Notes: generated by a model from the letters alone, not told the origin. A DNA stretch of 43,692 nt from Firmicutes bacterium UBA5766 (GCA_002418775.1 DIEU01000062.1:1-43692); one strand, 5' to 3'; numbered from the stretch's first letter, positions 36,101 to 43,692 are shown. Numbers and translations: made by a program.

Positions 36101-39100
36101 TGTTCAGGCTATATTACGTTATGCGAGAATACCCCTGGGGACCTTGCTTCCTTATTATATGGAAGACAGCAATCATTCTTATGTTATTGTACCCGGATTC
36201 TACGAAAAGACAGCCCAGGTTAATAAGCCTGACGGATTAATCGGGGAAAACATAAGTATTTCCGGGTCAGGGGAGACTGAATACCAGAATATAAAACGGA
36301 CAGTTTCAGATGTCCTGCAGTTGTTCGAAGATATTGCCGCCTTTATTCAATCTTATAAAAAATATAAAGCAAATTCCTCTCCAACTGAGGAGCAAAAGGC
36401 TGAGATTATTGATGACGCCCTGGAAATCGTGCATGAGTTTCAGATCTATGCCGGTTTAAAATATGGTGAGGGATTCAGGAACATGCATCATCCCCTGGTC
36501 TGTCCGCTCAGGGTAGCTTTGTACAAAGACGGAATCCCTGCCTTAATGAAGCGGGAGACACAGCTGTATATCAATCCGGATTTTAATTTCAAAAACTATT
36601 ATCAGCCCACAGCTCTTGTTCCCAAAACATACGGCATCAAAACCTTGGATAAAGAAATAATCTTTTATCCGGTCGAGGATATCGATTTTACAGTTGACGG
36701 GAGCTACAGCTGCTACAACTGGGAGCTGTTTTTTCACCTGCCTTTTTTAATTGCCACCCGGCTGACCCAAAATCAGCGGTACGAAGAAGCGTTGACCTGG
36801 TTCCACTTTATGTTTAATCCCACCGGCGCATTGGATGGTCCGGCGCCGCAGAAATTTTGGATAACCAAACCGTTTTACCTCACTCACGACGAAGAATATG
36901 AAGATCAACTGATAGATAATCTGATGTATAAAGTTGCCGATGCGGGTACGCCTGAAATAAAAGAACTGGAAGCAGCTATCGAACAATGGCGGAACAAACC
37001 GTTCAAGCCGCATGTGGTGGCCCGTTTCAGGCCGGTGGCCTACCAGAAAGCCTTGTTAATGAAATACATCGACAATCTTACCGAATGGGGCGACTACTTA
37101 TTCAGACAGGATACCATGGAATCAATTGCACAGGCTACGCAGATGTATATTCTGGCGGATAAACTGCTGGGTCCCAAACCCAGAGTCGTGCCGCCGGTCA
37201 TTAAACAACCTTATGAAACCTATAATCAGATCAAGAGCAAAATAGATTCCTTTGGTAACGCCTTGATTGAACTGGAGAATATCCTGCCCGGCTTATCGTC
37301 ATTGCCTGAAGGCGGAGAAGAACTGCCTCCTGCTCCAATCACCCTGTCCATGCTCTATTTCTGCATTCCCCCAAACGATAAGATACAGGAATACTGGGAC
37401 CGTATTGCGGATCGCCTGTTCAAGATTCGCCATTGTCAGAACATTGACGGGGTGGAACGAAGCCTGGCCTTATTCGCGCCGCCCATCGATCCTGGCATGC
37501 TGGTACGGGCAGCAGCCGCGGGTCTGGATATATCAGCCGTTATTGCCGGCATGAATGCTCCGGCGCCATATTATCGCTTTAACGTACTTTCCCAGAAAGC
37601 GACCGAATTGACTCAGGAGGTCAGAACTCTGGGCAACGCTTTATTGCAGACTATGGAGAAGAAAGACGCCGAGGCGTTGTCTTTGCTCCGCAGCGCCCTG
37701 GAAATAAAACTGCTGCTTATGGTTAAGGATATGAAGCAGCTTGCGATTGAGGAAGCCGGGGAACAGATTGAAATCTTGAATAGAACGAAGGCGGTGACTG
37801 AAGAAAGAGAAAAGTATTACTCGAGTATTCAAAAGATAATTTCTAAAGAACAATTAAATCTGGATAAATTAAGCGAAGCACAGGATTATCAACAGGCGTC
37901 TCAGATTATCAGAACAGTTGCCGGAGCGCTGGCGCTTATTCCTGATATGCATCTGGGCGCTAATGGGTTTGGCGGGACACCGGAAGTAGTCTTCCAAACT
38001 GGAGGTTCGTCGTTTTCCAGAGCTGCCGGTATAGGAGCGGATGTGTTAAGTATTCTAAGCAGCGCAGCTTCCTACGAAGCGAACAGGGCGTCTACTCTGG
38101 CCGGGTTCGAAAGGCGGTATGATGACTGGAAACTGCAGGAACGTCTGTCTAAAAAAGAGTTGGCCCAAATAGAAAAACAAATTGCCGCAGCAGAAATCAG
38201 AAAAGAAATGGCGGAAACCGACTTGAGAAATCACGAGCTGCAGATCGAAAACGCCAAGAAAACAGATGAATTTATGCGCAGCAAGTTTACCAACATGGAG
38301 TTGTACAACTGGATGATCGGGCAGATCACTTCAGTGTATTTTCGTTCCTACCAATTAGCGCATGATTTTGCTAAAAAAGCGGAAAAAAGTTACCAGTTTG
38401 AACTGGGCAGAGATGACACATTCATTCAATATGGTTACTGGGACAGCATGAAAAAAGGATTGCAGACCGCCGATCATCTTTTATGCGACATAAAGCGCAT
38501 GGAAACCAGCTACCTGGATAAGAACAAGCGGGAATACGAACTGACCAAACATGTTTCGCTTGCGATGCTGGATCCCCTGGCTTTGATTAAGCTAAAGTCA
38601 GCGGGCGTTTGCGATTTTGATCTTCCGGAAGCTATGTTCGATATGGATTATCCGGGTCAGTATTTCAGAAGGCTGAAATCCGTAAGCGTCAGTTTGCCTT
38701 GCGTCACCGGACCATATACTTCTGTGAGCGCCAAACTTTCTTTGGTAAGCAATAAATACAGAAAAAACACAAATACGGACAACGCCGCAGAAACAGGATA
38801 TGGTGAGGATCCGGGCAATGACGAGCGGTTTGCGTACAATCTGGGAGCTATTCAATCTATTGCCGCAAGTAATTCGCAAAACGACAGCGGAGTATTTGAA
38901 CTGAATTTCCGGGATGAGCGCTACCTGCCGTTTGAAGGCGCCGGAGCCGTCAGCAGCTGGAGACTGGAGCTTCCGCAGGAAATCAGGCAGTTTGATTACA
39001 ATACAATTGCGGACGTCATTCTGCATGTAAAATACACTGCCAGAGAAGGAGGTTCAACTCTGAGAGGGCTGGCGGAAACCGCCTTGAAAGACCGCCTGGC

Positions 39101-39485
39101 TGAAATAAAGCAAAGACTTAGCCAGGAAGGCCTGCACGTCGCCATCAATTTAAAACATGACTGCCCCAACGAATGGCACTTATTAAAGAAAAACGGAACC
39201 GTAGATTTGAAAATTGATAAATTCCGGCTGCCCTACATGGCTCAAACACTGGATGCGGCCATAGAAGATGTGATTTTCATGGCCAGGGCCAAGAGTGAAC
39301 CGGCCGAATTTTCGATAAATATTAATGAGAATGATGTAAACCTCTCTTTGATATCCGACTTCTTACTCTATAAAGGAAACAGCAGTAGTATTGCTTTGGA
39401 CACAATGTTTACACTATCCATTTCAAACGCTGAACAGCTGACAAATCTTGATGAACTGATGTTGATTGTGAAATATAGTTTCTAG
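30192..39485 (+). CDS. TcA-type toxin-complex pore/translocation subunit
   Basis: A 3097-residue TcA-like protein, about 600 residues longer than typical TcA. Residues 1-95 form a transthyretin/carboxypeptidase-regulatory-like beta domain (FGRITDKRNKPLANLTVCVYD, TDKKGKYEITW). A long helical stretch follows. The VRP1/SpvA-like domain is marked by FACEHGRSVLSPAAYLVEILEFLD at about 560-585. Further along come the neuraminidase-like/receptor-binding part and LTWFHFMFNPTGA. A long heptad-like coiled coil, rich in EKQIAAAEIRKEM, lies at about 2640-2710, and the TcB-binding C-terminus at about 2815-3097. There is no signal peptide. By analogy five copies form a bell-shaped prepore whose central channel injects the effector. 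It lies 42 bases after the TcB-TcC gene with GGGAGG before the ATG, so the two form one operon. Host target unknown. Confidence 0.93.
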   Translation: MSKAFGRITDKRNKPLANLTVCVYDRDMRSEELLGESVTDKKGKYEITWKSSRPDDITVKVFTKTKKNLLFSSGLDIVRFNASDREEINIIIEKDIKPEAADYDSVLEEINAVVRRVPLTELQENEQHRDITFLSRKTGLPAENIERLVIAHRLQAASKIDADFFYALLRKDTFLKSSASGSFLVRFNADVNAEILPLLYDFALVDWKTVKQDVDTAVKEMIVSSNAKKECKNNYTKLQKYKDKASVYYQNERPQKIIGLISNFVLEDKISAVEKLFTENKDDLSAFLKSMSDNKVYPDAEAAGVSEISVMLGELFGFEKTIISEVKESLKIKEKEDIRKLAYLNKEGWQDVLTKTADKINLAGKPLNKKVISIQASSLARKMEKLYPTAAFSAQLGREKKSLYKNQKAIADFLTEHEDFDLQSHNLDLFLKEKQLTSETDSSMREELKTMQRVFKLVPHYGKTNALLENNVRSAYRITALGKTRFLKEVAPKAGIKEKEAKAIYRKAEQTTVASMLIAGNMQDMMRAMDVPALQKKKLPQKLEAVSQDFPNLKSLFKLKDCFACEHGRSVLSPAAYLVEILEFLDNRIVTDLTTTPKNRNRLAKEILFERRPDLGDIDLGVENAETPVPYIDLVCEQLEEAIIPDTGITYSGVLSDGPIPDAGTVSADLLAACKAADIPLTENAQLFDTEISDPPPAVLPPIVKYLRDDKAVCKLTDLGGGSWRVKRLRQTYSTAGELDAAPEYVNGQVYQELAGAKFAFQLPFDLNHVEAKAYFSRFNISRAELMSAFQVSGSPADSGIAAEILGLTDEERDLITNPRPQISNQELYWNTPSHWDTDPVVYGGILEYMKRLDHFLDKTGLTYNELVLLLCLNFIDPEQKLFILHNYDDSSAANPVLSSDLTKKEIANLDIAALDRIHRFLRLQKKTGLKLEVLDQIICQHSTDQNHLGDCLIRMAALTQITEETGIKQDELAGFYSELPHRFFDFDNAPKPLYYQVFLNKAKTGFIDERLLPEITDSGSELLENCLTSIAVCLQISEKDLTVLCKILPDGHVTFANLSYLFAASRLMGKLKIKAEDFIILVQLTGINIQEAPQKTLDFVKAVRIFQASPIKAADLQFMLRHDASNLLDREIKDEKIQIVLEKLQKEFQRAFSGNKSPFNPDLSADDQKESLQALLSQLPKYSEDYPENPGLSEADVQNMMGFIDRQWEPASAAKLMITGKLGPFLDAGFIGSILTCIDSLEAASDAVLETERNALLQAFMEALTAYRYAADKKTILSEQLAATFKADTECINTLLKYGKLKQAAPGNDLLSEVLSSDAIIDTDNTHSIPVLPSLDAAAFPKQFQSLRLLHKLLPLVNALELENDELEWYLNHNADLGWIELDAIPCQTGQAPIDYQKYADFTQFLSLAQTLTPVPNPADAENPVTFFNVLELLLPGSTVTKEEYLEKFALLIGYDKENVTAAAKHLCPVFSLEYYRHVQNWTAITKCLEYLRKLGCVMEQVAALIDPVLSAEETKQLRTSLKSRYDEDTWLSTLKEIMDSIRPQKRNALIAYLLAVNPEFKDTNDLYDHFLIDVEMEAGMPSSRIVQSHGAVQLFVQRCLMGLEPKAAANVEDDPGWEQWKWMKNYRVWEANRKVFLYPENWIEAELRDDKSFLFTEMENELQQNELTDYNAEQALIRYLEKLDNISFLEVVAAWYQVDIKTMHVFARTKGGDPALYYYRRFEQERYWTPWEKVELDITGNHLLAFMRNHRLCLAWPMFSEEPEPQPKYTLPNQSTTDPQPVDKPKRKLKVQLAISEFANQKWQPKKISADAIMTPQDYYTSEDIPRENFKLFYNEFAQQIVIYNTIKSEEFDNEVLAGAFNLTGCKGYPELADFIPAATPLTFDFLPKFPDTKLINQRYIETENVENDLAVLGEHSILAGKQIDELLLQTPGIFRLTYPHQLTIIDILAFTWPFLINYANMEKNTASVQAILRYARIPLGTLLPYYMEDSNHSYVIVPGFYEKTAQVNKPDGLIGENISISGSGETEYQNIKRTVSDVLQLFEDIAAFIQSYKKYKANSSPTEEQKAEIIDDALEIVHEFQIYAGLKYGEGFRNMHHPLVCPLRVALYKDGIPALMKRETQLYINPDFNFKNYYQPTALVPKTYGIKTLDKEIIFYPVEDIDFTVDGSYSCYNWELFFHLPFLIATRLTQNQRYEEALTWFHFMFNPTGALDGPAPQKFWITKPFYLTHDEEYEDQLIDNLMYKVADAGTPEIKELEAAIEQWRNKPFKPHVVARFRPVAYQKALLMKYIDNLTEWGDYLFRQDTMESIAQATQMYILADKLLGPKPRVVPPVIKQPYETYNQIKSKIDSFGNALIELENILPGLSSLPEGGEELPPAPITLSMLYFCIPPNDKIQEYWDRIADRLFKIRHCQNIDGVERSLALFAPPIDPGMLVRAAAAGLDISAVIAGMNAPAPYYRFNVLSQKATELTQEVRTLGNALLQTMEKKDAEALSLLRSALEIKLLLMVKDMKQLAIEEAGEQIEILNRTKAVTEEREKYYSSIQKIISKEQLNLDKLSEAQDYQQASQIIRTVAGALALIPDMHLGANGFGGTPEVVFQTGGSSFSRAAGIGADVLSILSSAASYEANRASTLAGFERRYDDWKLQERLSKKELAQIEKQIAAAEIRKEMAETDLRNHELQIENAKKTDEFMRSKFTNMELYNWMIGQITSVYFRSYQLAHDFAKKAEKSYQFELGRDDTFIQYGYWDSMKKGLQTADHLLCDIKRMETSYLDKNKREYELTKHVSLAMLDPLALIKLKSAGVCDFDLPEAMFDMDYPGQYFRRLKSVSVSLPCVTGPYTSVSAKLSLVSNKYRKNTNTDNAAETGYGEDPGNDERFAYNLGAIQSIAASNSQNDSGVFELNFRDERYLPFEGAGAVSSWRLELPQEIRQFDYNTIADVILHVKYTAREGGSTLRGLAETALKDRLAEIKQRLSQEGLHVAINLKHDCPNEWHLLKKNGTVDLKIDKFRLPYMAQTLDAAIEDVIFMARAKSEPAEFSININENDVNLSLISDFLLYKGNSSSIALDTMFTLSISNAEQLTNLDELMLIVKYSF

Positions 39486-39536
39486 AAAGGTCAATCAACA
39501 GGTTTCTAGTAAATAGGGAGGCAAAACGCCCGTTAA

Positions 39537-39577
39537 AATATATAGTCCCGCAAAGGCTTGCGGGACTATATATTTTT
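39537..39577. terminator. Bidirectional intrinsic terminator after Tc operon
   Basis: A 17-bp perfect stem, AATATATAGTCCCGCAA (39537-39553) and TTGCGGGACTATATATT (39558-39574), with a 4-base loop and T-tracts on both strands. It ends both the plus-strand Tc operon and the minus-strand MBL gene. Confidence 0.95.
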
Positions 39578-39644
39578 ATGGACAAGGCCAAACAAACGGT
39601 TCAAATTGGCCTTTAGCCATACTGCTTTCTGGGTTTAATCTGTT

Positions 39645-40757
39645 TTATCTCTCATCTAAAAAGTCTGCTACAGAATTATTTTCAGTTATGGCGGTTTTCG
39701 TTTTTACAGAGGAGGCAGACGGAGCATGAGGTTTAATTGAAGATGCTTTTTTATCTATTGTAATGCTCTTTCCATCGCTGGTGGCAATAATTGTACCGAC
39801 TTCATCGGTGCGATAAATTTTAACACCTGCGCTGGACAGACGATCCAGTATCTGCTGAGCTGGAAGGCCGTAGCTGTTGCCCTTACCAACTGATATAACG
39901 GCGTATTCAGGTGAGACGGCTTTTAAGAACGCACTAGTAGTGGAATCATTACTTCCGTGTTGACTGACTTTTAGTAAAGTGGCTTTTAGATTATAGCCGG
40001 CTTTCAGCATCTCAGCCTCGGAGACATTTTCAGCATCACCGGTTAAAAGAAAAGAAGTATCACCATATGTAAGTTTTAGTACGGCGCTATAATTATGCAT
40101 ATCTTTGTATGAACTGCTGTTTGGCGCCAGGAATTTTGCTGTTAAACCAGGCAGATCCAGTATTACACCGGATTTAACCTGCAGCTTTGCATTGCTGTTA
40201 GACTCGACGGCTTTTATTAAGTCACTATATGTTTTTTCGGTTGAAGTGACGTTTGGCATATAAAAAGAGGTTACAGGAAAGTTCTTAATAACATTGTCAA
40301 GACCACCGATATGATCCTCATATGGATGAGTAGCCACAACAGCATCTAACTTATTAATGCCCTGAGCCTTAATATATTTCACAACAAAGGGACCATCTTC
40401 GTTATCGCCGCCATCAATAAGAATAGATTTACCTGATGGTGACTGAATAAGAATACTGTCAGCCTGTCCTACATCAATAAAATGGACTTTAAGAGCAACA
40501 TTTGTAACCGGACTTGAAACTTTTTTATCCGGGGTCGAGGATTGAATAGCAGTCTTAGTTTCGGTTGGTTTGTTGTCCTTACTTGTTTCAGAAGAAGGCC
40601 CGGCAATGGCGCCCCCAATTATAAGGACCACAAAAGCAGATACAAGAACAATATACCAGAACTTAATGCGAGCCTTGTTTTTAAAGAAGCTTACCGTGCA
40701 CATTACTGCCGAAACTATAAAACCGGTTAAGCCTATTAAAATAAGAAAGACATCCAA
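39645..40757 (-). CDS. Membrane-anchored ComEC-like MBL hydrolase
   Basis: A 370-residue protein. Two N-terminal membrane helices (about 2-26 and 33-55) are followed by a Ser/Thr/Lys-rich spacer, then a metallo-beta-lactamase domain of the kind found at the C-terminus of ComEC/Rec2 DNA-uptake channels: VHFIDVGQADSILIQ, ATHPYEDHIGG, LLTGDAENVSE and KVSQHGSNDST. The second His of HxHxDH is Tyr-Glu (HPYEDH), usual in this subgroup. Without the ComEC channel domain it is probably an extracytoplasmic nuclease or phosphodiesterase tethered to the membrane, rather than a DNA importer. Two Spo0A-type boxes lie 97-142 bases upstream. A C-terminal hydrophilic tail (340-370) has no recognisable motif. 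Substrate unknown. Confidence 0.88.
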   Translation of the reverse strand: MDVFLILIGLTGFIVSAVMCTVSFFKNKARIKFWYIVLVSAFVVLIIGGAIAGPSSETSKDNKPTETKTAIQSSTPDKKVSSPVTNVALKVHFIDVGQADSILIQSPSGKSILIDGGDNEDGPFVVKYIKAQGINKLDAVVATHPYEDHIGGLDNVIKNFPVTSFYMPNVTSTEKTYSDLIKAVESNSNAKLQVKSGVILDLPGLTAKFLAPNSSSYKDMHNYSAVLKLTYGDTSFLLTGDAENVSEAEMLKAGYNLKATLLKVSQHGSNDSTTSAFLKAVSPEYAVISVGKGNSYGLPAQQILDRLSSAGVKIYRTDEVGTIIATSDGKSITIDKKASSIKPHAPSASSVKTKTAITENNSVADFLDER

Positions 40758-40853
40758 TCTAAAACCCCCTACTTATCAAAGAAGTCATTTAATAGCTGAG
40801 GATAAATATAGCCAGATAACGGCGGCAGCCGCTGCAACCATATTATTACAATC

Positions 40854-40899
40854 TTCGACAAAATTAAGAGTTAATCCTTGAAAAATATTTCGACAAAAT
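40854..40899 (-). promoter_or_regulatory. Tandem Spo0A (0A) boxes
   Basis: The sequence ATTTTGTCGAA occurs twice in the same orientation on the minus strand, at 40899-40889 and 40864-40854, spaced 35 bases. Both contain the 0A-box core TGTCGAA exactly. They lie upstream of the membrane MBL gene starting at 40757. This fits control by the sporulation/stationary-phase regulator Spo0A. A TAATAT follows the nearer box, but no clean sigma-A promoter is seen. The rest of 40758-41050 shows nothing else. Confidence 0.6.
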
Positions 40900-41050
40900 C
40901 TGACTTTTGCAATTTTAAAGCGTATACCGGGAACATTTCAATTAAGAGGAGTTTTTGAGAAAGATAAGTGCAAAACCATTGGTATTGACGGCGTCCCGGG
41001 AGGGATTCAAAAAGCCTGACGATTTATCGGTATTCCAGCATTCTCGATAA

Positions 41051-43692
41051 TTATATCTCCACTGTTCCTTTAAAAATTATTTCCGGCCTGCTGGTCATGA
41101 ATACTGCCTCATCCGTATATTTAACCATCAGGGCGCCTCCTTTGAGTTTGACCGATATATACTGGTCTTTATTGCAGTAACCATTCAGTACTGCCGCCAC
41201 TACACCGGCGCAGGCACTGGTACCGGCCGACAGAGTTTCGCCGTTTCCTCGTTCCCAAACCCGCATTTTAAGTGTATTTTGGTCAATAACCGTTACGAAG
41301 TCAACATTCACTCTTTCAGGGAATAAAGGCGAATATTCAAAAGCCGGGCCTATTAAATCAATGTTGATGCTCTCCAAGTTCTCGTTGAAGAGAACACAAT
41401 GCGGATTTCCCATTGATATACAGGTTATATGATAACCTTTGCCATCAATTGTTACAGGTTGATTCACAATCTTCTGTCCGGGCAGTTTCACCGGGATCTT
41501 CTCAGGGTTAAGTTCAGCCGGTCCCATGTCCACACAGACTGAATCAACCTTATCATTTTGAATATAGAGTTTGAGTATTTTAATCCCGCTTGAGGTTTCT
41601 ATGGAAATCCGGTCTTTAACTCTTATCTTGTTCTCATATATATACTTTCCTATACAGGTGAGCGCATTGCCGCTCATTTTTCCTTCGCTGCCGTCCAAAT
41701 TAAACATTTGCATTTTGGCATCGGCCCGATCTGACGGACAGATCAGCACAATCCCATCACCGCCAATGCCGTAATGCCTGTCGGACAGATATACACTTAA
41801 GGATTCAGGGCTGACAATATTCTGCTGGAAACAATTAAAATAGATGTAATCGTTGCCGCAGGACTGCATCTTAGTAAAGTTAAGTTGGAGACGTTCATTC
41901 CTCATATGATTGATATCCACCAATTCGGTGCTGCTCTGGGAATAACGGCTCTTGAGACTATCGGCCAGGGCATTGGAGGTATCCAGTGAGGTCAGGCAAG
42001 GGATTGCCGTTTCAACTGCCTTTCGGCGTATTCTGAAACTGTCCCTGCTGGGCAGCCTGCCCTTGGAGGATGTGGAAATAATATAATTGACTTTACCGCT
42101 TTCCAAAAGGGTTTGGGTATTATCATGATCTGATTCATGAATCTTTTTAACTGATCTAACCTGTAAACCGGAGCGTTCCAAAATTCTGGCCGTTCCAGCG
42201 GTAGCATAAAGCGTAAAACCTAACTCGGCGTATTTCCTGGCAATATCAACAATCTCCGGTTTATCACTGTCCCGTACGGTAATGAGAACTCCGCCCTGCT
42301 TCACCATCTTATATCCGGCTGCTACCAGGCCCTTATAAAGTGCTTCAGCCAGGGATTTTCCAATGCCCAGGACCTCACCCGTCGACTTCATTTCCGGACC
42401 CAATTGCACATCTACGTCTGTGAGTTTTTCAAAGGAAAAGACAGGTACCTTGACTGCGACATAAGGAGGTGTTTTATATAATCCTGTGCCATAGCCCGTC
42501 TCTGTCAGTTTCTCGCCAAGCATTGCCCTGGTCGCCAGATCAACCATCGGCACCCCGGTAACTTTGCTGATATAGGGAATAGTCCGTGAGGAACGGGGAT
42601 TGACTTCAATTACAAAGATTTCTCCAGCATGTATAATATACTGAATATTAACCAGTCCCTGGGTGTTCAAAGACAGGGCCAGCTTTTTTGAATAATCTAT
42701 TACTTGTTCAATCAACTCTCCGCTCAAGTTCCAGGCAGGATAGACGGCGATCGAGTCACCGGAATGAATACCAGCCCTTTCAATATGCTCCATGATTCCG
42801 GGGATGAGGATATCCTCTCCGTCGCAGATAGCATCGACCTCTATTTCAATGCCCGTGAGATATTTATCAATTAAAACCGGGTTTTCAATGTTATGCTCCA
42901 GAATAATCTTCATGTATTCGAGGATATCATCATCACTAAAAGCAATAATCATATTTTGACCGCCAAGCACATAGGAAGGCCGCATCAAGACCGGATATTC
43001 CAGCTTATTGGCTGCTTGCAGCGCTTCGTCCGTGTTCATTACCGTATATCCCCGGGGACGTTTAATGGATAGCCCTTCCAGCAAGGAATCAAAACGTTCC
43101 CTGTCCTCGGCGGCATCGATGCTGTCAGCCGGTGTGCCCAGTATCCGGACTCCATGTGCTTCCAAGGACTTGGTCAGCTTGATGGCAGTCTGTCCGCCAA
43201 AGGCGACAACTACCCCGAAAGGCTGCTCAGTATTGATTATATTCAAAGCATCCTCGCTGGTCAGAGGTTCAAAATACAAGCGATCAGCCGTATCGAAGTC
43301 GGTAGATACGGTTTCCGGGTTGTTGTTAACGATTACTACTTCATAACCTGCTCTTTTCAGCGCCCACACACAATGCACGGAGGCATAATCAAATTCTATA
43401 CCCTGACCTATCCGGATAGGTCCGGAACCAAAGACAATAATGGTTTTTTTGCCGCTATTTCCGGCTTTGATAAACTGCCCGGCATCATTAACCTCATCAT
43501 AGGTGGAATAAAAATAAGGGGTTTCGGCCTCAAATTCAGCAGCGCAAGTATCCACCATTTTATAAGAAGACCAGATCGGCTGCTCGATTTTGCAACCGGA
43601 AAGACGTTCAATAACTTTATCTGGATACCCCAGAATTTTTGCCTTTTTATATAGTTCCCGGGTTAACTGCCCCGCTGCCAGATCCTTTTCCA
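41051..43692 (-). CDS. carB: CarB-DapF-like fusion protein (5' end outside window)
   Basis: A continuous frame runs off the window edge. The part seen begins inside carbamoyl-phosphate synthase large subunit (YKMVDTCAAEFEAETPY, at the junction of its two halves). It has the second ATP-grasp unit (FGSGPIRIGQGIEFDY, FVIEVNPRSSRT) and the MGS-like allosteric domain (LYATAGTARILE), ending near 41960. With no stop it continues through a short linker into a full-length DapF fold from 41905 (MRNERLQLNFTKMQSCGND) to the end, about 284 residues, normal for diaminopimelate epimerase. The first catalytic Cys (MCGNG in DapF) is Ser at codon 41674-41672 (KMSGNALTC), and the second (ACGTG) is Ala at codon 41227-41225 (SAGTSACAG). 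The DapF part is thus unlikely to epimerise DAP. A GGTGG upstream of 41905 could allow separate translation. CarB makes carbamoyl phosphate for pyrimidines and arginine. Confidence 0.92.
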   Translation of the reverse strand, partial: EKDLAAGQLTRELYKKAKILGYPDKVIERLSGCKIEQPIWSSYKMVDTCAAEFEAETPYFYSTYDEVNDAGQFIKAGNSGKKTIIVFGSGPIRIGQGIEFDYASVHCVWALKRAGYEVVIVNNNPETVSTDFDTADRLYFEPLTSEDALNIINTEQPFGVVVAFGGQTAIKLTKSLEAHGVRILGTPADSIDAAEDRERFDSLLEGLSIKRPRGYTVMNTDEALQAANKLEYPVLMRPSYVLGGQNMIIAFSDDDILEYMKIILEHNIENPVLIDKYLTGIEIEVDAICDGEDILIPGIMEHIERAGIHSGDSIAVYPAWNLSGELIEQVIDYSKKLALSLNTQGLVNIQYIIHAGEIFVIEVNPRSSRTIPYISKVTGVPMVDLATRAMLGEKLTETGYGTGLYKTPPYVAVKVPVFSFEKLTDVDVQLGPEMKSTGEVLGIGKSLAEALYKGLVAAGYKMVKQGGVLITVRDSDKPEIVDIARKYAELGFTLYATAGTARILERSGLQVRSVKKIHESDHDNTQTLLESGKVNYIISTSSKGRLPSRDSFRIRRKAVETAIPCLTSLDTSNALADSLKSRYSQSSTELVDINHMRNERLQLNFTKMQSCGNDYIYFNCFQQNIVSPESLSVYLSDRHYGIGGDGIVLICPSDRADAKMQMFNLDGSEGKMSGNALTCIGKYIYENKIRVKDRISIETSSGIKILKLYIQNDKVDSVCVDMGPAELNPEKIPVKLPGQKIVNQPVTIDGKGYHITCISMGNPHCVLFNENLESINIDLIGPAFEYSPLFPERVNVDFVTVIDQNTLKMRVWERGNGETLSAGTSACAGVVAAVLNGYCNKDQYISVKLKGGALMVKYTDEAVFMTSRPEIIFKGTVEI

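Noticed and set aside
41051..41905. Calling the last 285 codons a separate functional dapF gene
   Set aside because: The frame is continuous with carB, and both catalytic cysteines are missing, so a canonical DapF label would be misleading.
1..43692. CRISPR array, rRNA operon, intact insertion sequence or prophage
   Set aside because: No regularly spaced repeats, rRNA-like sequence, complete transposase or phage structural gene was seen on either strand.

Overview
The window reads as chromosomal DNA of a spore-forming, probably anaerobic clostridial Firmicute. Support for this: strong AGGAGG-type ribosome sites, sigma-A style promoters, two exact Spo0A-type boxes, and typical Firmicute families (DUF805, SHOCT, a DUF2680-like protein, a cobalamin riboswitch in front of metE). 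A Peptococcaceae/Desulfotomaculum-Pelotomaculum-like source is my inference and is not proven by any marker gene here.

Layout. 0-10 kb is housekeeping and stress DNA: an MFS exporter, a cobalamin riboswitch with a terminator in front of B12-independent methionine synthase (metE), dUTPase next to a divergent ThyX-like protein, a nitronate monooxygenase-family flavoprotein, a PDZ-less HtrA protease, a DUF2062 membrane protein and UDP-glucose 6-dehydrogenase. 10-14 kb is an eroded signalling region. A PAS-GGDEF gene and a GGDEF-LuxR gene have lost their 5' ends and meet head to head near 12.01-12.06 kb. About 1.3 kb further on lies a promoter, a 12-residue ORF, the last codons of another LuxR gene and a terminator. 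14.5-20.7 kb looks like a separately acquired block: a degenerate tRNA-like piece, a ThyA-superfamily gene, a REP-like palindrome and a six-gene minus-strand operon (marR, two ABC ATPases, ABC-2 permease, MBL hydrolase, TauE/SafE permease) behind a near-consensus promoter. 20.7-22.2 kb holds thiM-thiE, with thiM frameshifted at an A9 run.

22.5-39.5 kb is the most striking part: a complete two-gene Tc (toxin complex) locus. The first gene encodes a 2556-aa fused TcB-TcC protein with SpvB, FG-GAP-like and RHS regions, an RHS-core cleavage region and a private 350-residue C-terminus. The second encodes a 3097-aa TcA-type pore protein with an N-terminal transthyretin-like extension. By analogy with Tc toxins, TcA would form the needle-like translocation channel and TcB-TcC the cocoon that holds and releases the C-terminal effector. 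No signal peptides, lysis genes, chitinase or regulators are seen beside them, and the locus ends at a 17-bp perfect terminator hairpin.

39.6-43.7 kb holds a membrane-anchored ComEC-like MBL protein behind two Spo0A-type boxes, then a gene running off the window edge that fuses the carbamoyl-phosphate synthase large subunit (CarB) to a DapF-fold domain. In that DapF domain both catalytic cysteine positions are replaced, one by Ser and one by Ala. The Tc locus and the CarB-DapF-like fusion are the two best candidates for undescribed biology.
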